The position numbers were made by a program, and so were the translations under genes. From positions 1-5,493 of the forward strand of contig CALCSX010000348.1 of NCBI GenBank assembly GCA_937894165.1: 5,493 bases of DNA, read 5' to 3'. Below, piece after piece: positions 4,170-5,493 of this stretch (its first letter is position 1; every line of letters begins with the position of its first letter). Below the pieces are notes generated by a model, which saw only the letters and a list, made by a program, of their open reading frames with translations, made no database searches and was not told where the DNA came from. This DNA is from an uncultured Saprospiraceae bacterium (GTDB lineage Bacteria > Bacteroidota > Bacteroidia > Chitinophagales > Saprospiraceae).

Positions 4170-5063
4170 CTACTTTCTTCTAAATTCAACAGATTTTGCC
4201 ATTTCCCTGAATTCATCAATTGCCGAAACATCATCGCTTGAAGATTTACAAGTTATAGTTATTATTTTATTTTCGAGAATAATATATCCTCCAGATAAAA
4301 TTTTATGATCATCCGGATAGATATCAAAAAGAATTACTTTCTCTCCTATTTGATAGTACTCATCATATTCAAATTTATTTTCAATCATTAACGTAATCTC
4401 CTCTTGCGAATATGGAAAGTAAGAAAGCGTCACTTTCCTTTTTAAACCACCTACCTCTCGTACCAGTACTATTGATTGAGGCATCTCTGTGTATTGTTTG
4501 GAATACGGGAAGTTATTTTCATCCATATAAAAGGGCAAATCTTCGAAGAAAGATATTTGTACATTTTCATTTATGTAAGATGACCTAATTACCTTCTCGA
4601 AAACTTCGCTGTATTTAGATTGTAAATTCGAATTATAAATTCCATTTATAGATACAACATGATCTTGATTTCCTAAGTAGAATATAAAAATGTCTTTTAA
4701 AATTCCATCGATCGATATTTTCCCATGCGAAAATGTACCTCTATATTCCTTAAAAATTACTTTATACTCATAAACGATTGTTTCCAAACCTGACATTGCC
4801 CACTTTAAAGATTCATATTCATCAATAGAATCCTCAAATTGCTTTACAGCAAATAAAGTCTGCTCACTTTCATTCATTAAAACCGTCATATTATTTCCAA
4901 ATTTTAAGTTCAATCCGCTCGTATCCAGACTCAGGACAGTTCCGGGAAACCGGAAAGAATTTTCACCTTTATTATTGCTTAGGTTAAGGGTGGCTTGTGA
5001 GCTTGCAAATGCGAGAAATGAAAAACAACAGATAATATTGAGGGTGAAATTTCTAAAGGTCAT
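4170..5063 (-). CDS. secreted protein of unknown function, probably two similar lobes
   Basis: The 297-residue protein starts with a classical signal peptide: a hydrophobic core at about 7-20 and a likely cut after SSQA (24). The cysteines at 12 and 13 lie within the core and have no lipobox, so it is not a lipoprotein. The mature part appears to contain two alpha/beta lobes. The first, about 40-163, ends in IFIFYLGNQDHVVSINGIY, then a helix (VFEKVIRSSYI). The second, about 170-295, ends in GGYIILENKIITITCKS, then a helix (IDEFREMAKSVEF). This strand-strand-helix closing with an S-x-x-F or S-x-x-I tail is reminiscent of DcrB/PsbP-like lipids-and-stress domains, but I cannot assign the family. 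There is no T9SS tail. The ATG at 5063 is the natural start because the signal peptide begins there. The gene has 279 bp of repeats upstream and 196 bp downstream. Confidence 0.85.
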   Translation of the reverse strand: MTFRNFTLNIICCFSFLAFASSQATLNLSNNKGENSFRFPGTVLSLDTSGLNLKFGNNMTVLMNESEQTLFAVKQFEDSIDEYESLKWAMSGLETIVYEYKVIFKEYRGTFSHGKISIDGILKDIFIFYLGNQDHVVSINGIYNSNLQSKYSEVFEKVIRSSYINENVQISFFEDLPFYMDENNFPYSKQYTEMPQSIVLVREVGGLKRKVTLSYFPYSQEEITLMIENKFEYDEYYQIGEKVILFDIYPDDHKILSGGYIILENKIITITCKSSSDDVSAIDEFREMAKSVEFRRK

Positions 5064-5132
5064 GGGTTTGGAATAAAGATTAAAATTAAAGTTTAAAAAT
5101 AGTAAAAAGATATTAGAAATGTATTTTAATAA

Positions 5133-5237
5133 CAGTGCAACGATAAACTGCTAAAGGTCTACAGAGTTTATATTATTATTCCACTAAACAACGAAGTGCT
5201 AAACAACAAAGTGCTCAACAGTGAAACGATAAACTAT
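5133..5237 (+). repeat. composite minisatellite, copy C (degenerate)
   Basis: This is the third member of the family seen at 1915 and 2077. Only one good GTTTAT is left (5167-5172), followed by a spacer with TTCCA. The 15-bp units are regular: TAAAC or TCAAC starts at 5185, 5200, 5215 and 5230, exactly 15 bp apart. An extra CAGTGCAACGATAAACTGCT unit stands before the GTTTAT part. It lies between two minus-strand genes. Confidence 0.75.
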
Positions 5238-5247
5238 TATGTAGTCA

Positions 5248-5262
5248 CAAGTTACAAACTTG
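5248..5262. repeat. small REP-like hairpin
   Basis: CAAGT (5248-5252) pairs with ACTTG (5258-5262) around TACAA. The flanks read GTAGTCA and CGCCAAC. The sequence resembles the AAGTT...AACTTGCGCCA units I recall from Bacteroidota intergenic DNA. There is only one copy here and no T run, so the call is weak. Confidence 0.3.
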
Positions 5263-5283
5263 CGCCAACAGTGTTTAGAGAGT

Positions 5284-5339
5284 TCATATAATCATATAAT
5301 CATATCATCATATCATCATATAATCATATCATCATATCA
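5284..5339 (+). repeat. 8-bp tandem repeat, seven units
   Basis: Seven uninterrupted octamers follow the consensus TCATATMA, with the seventh base A in units 1, 2 and 5 and C in units 3, 4, 6 and 7. The array begins 3 bp past the stop codon of the T9SS cargo gene, on its downstream side. Octamers are prone to slippage, so the copy number probably varies between strains. Confidence 0.92.
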
Positions 5340-5342
5340 TCT

Positions 5343-5492
5343 TCAAATCTTCGTCACCTTCCCCACCTTTACCTCCACCCCTCCATCCTCCACCCTATAT
5401 ACATACATCCCTGCCGCTAATCCTCCCACATAAACATAATTACTCCCATGATAAACCCGCCGCTCCTTCACCTGCCTTCCCTGCATATCAAA
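5343..5492 (-). CDS. C-terminal end of a T9SS cargo protein (type A sorting domain), 5' part outside the window
   Basis: The minus-strand frame enters from the right edge and encodes 49 residues before TGA at 5343-5345. The peptide begins FDMQGRQVKERRVYHGSNYV, continues with VGGLAAGMYVYRVEDGG and ends VGKVTKI. This is the end of the type A sorting domain: a D-x-x-GR turn, a strand pair, L-xx-GMY-xYR-V, and a final short strand with G-K-x-x-K close to the C-terminus. Such domains direct export across the outer membrane by the type IX secretion system and are then cut off when the cargo is attached to the surface or released. The catalytic or binding part of the protein is not in the window, so its job is unknown. 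Codon use differs from its neighbours: all lysines are AAG and all glutamates GAG, and six of ten valines are GTG. Confidence 0.93.
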   Translation of the reverse strand, partial: FDMQGRQVKERRVYHGSNYVYVGGLAAGMYVYRVEDGGVEVKVGKVTKI

Positions 5493-5493
5493 C

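Noticed and set aside
5020..5063. Lipoprotein signal in the gene at 4170-5063, because of two cysteines
   Set aside because: Cys12 and Cys13 lie too early, within the hydrophobic core, without a lipobox. A normal cleavage site after residue 24 fits better.
2183..5063. Three minus-strand exported-protein genes as one operon
   Set aside because: They are separated by 441 and 196 bp filled with repeats, and no shared family or function is visible.

Overview
The window looks like chromosomal DNA from a member of the Bacteroidota, most probably a flavobacterium-like or cytophaga-like organism. Four observations support this. The right edge carries the end of a gene with a type IX secretion C-terminal sorting domain, a system confined to this phylum. 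The partial tRNA-Asp has no encoded CCA. The AT-rich genes code for small lipoproteins whose lipoboxes are loose, in the Bacteroidota manner. The intergenic spaces are full of short A/T-rich repeats of a kind common in this phylum.

Layout: positions 1-49 are the 3' part of tRNA-Asp(GUC), followed by an intrinsic terminator (141-186). Positions 199-474 hold a short plus-strand frame that resembles the C-terminal zinc-ribbon end of an IS91-type transposase. It is followed by about 280 bp of non-coding DNA that ends in a bulged hairpin (706-740), probably the end of a decayed element. Directly against that end sits a minus-strand toxin-antitoxin pair: an unusual small antitoxin (1054-1296) overlapping a RelE/ParE-family toxin (758-1072). 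Positions 1297-2182 have no gene and hold three kinds of repeat: a GAGGTCGTTGAGCGGAGTCGAAA-like dispersed repeat, a 12-bp tandem array, and two copies of a composite minisatellite in which 9-bp GTTTAT units are followed by 15-bp TAAACAACGAAGTGC-like units.

The right half holds three unrelated-looking minus-strand genes for exported proteins, each preceded by its own intergenic space: a probable lipoprotein (2183-2824), a second probable lipoprotein with a XAC2610-like C-terminal region (3266-3973), and a secreted two-lobed protein (4170-5063). At the edge is the last 49 codons of a T9SS cargo protein (stop at 5343-5345), with a 7 x 8-bp tandem repeat beginning 3 bp beyond its stop. All clear protein genes are on the minus strand.

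No multi-gene pathway can be reconstructed. The window reads as an accessory region: a tRNA edge, a broken mobile element, a stability module, repeat arrays, and envelope or secreted proteins of unknown job. No clearly new system is demonstrated. The best leads are the composite repeat family, the repeat edge that coincides with a stop codon, the attC-like or IS-end-like hairpin touching the toxin stop, and the XAC2610-like lipoprotein.
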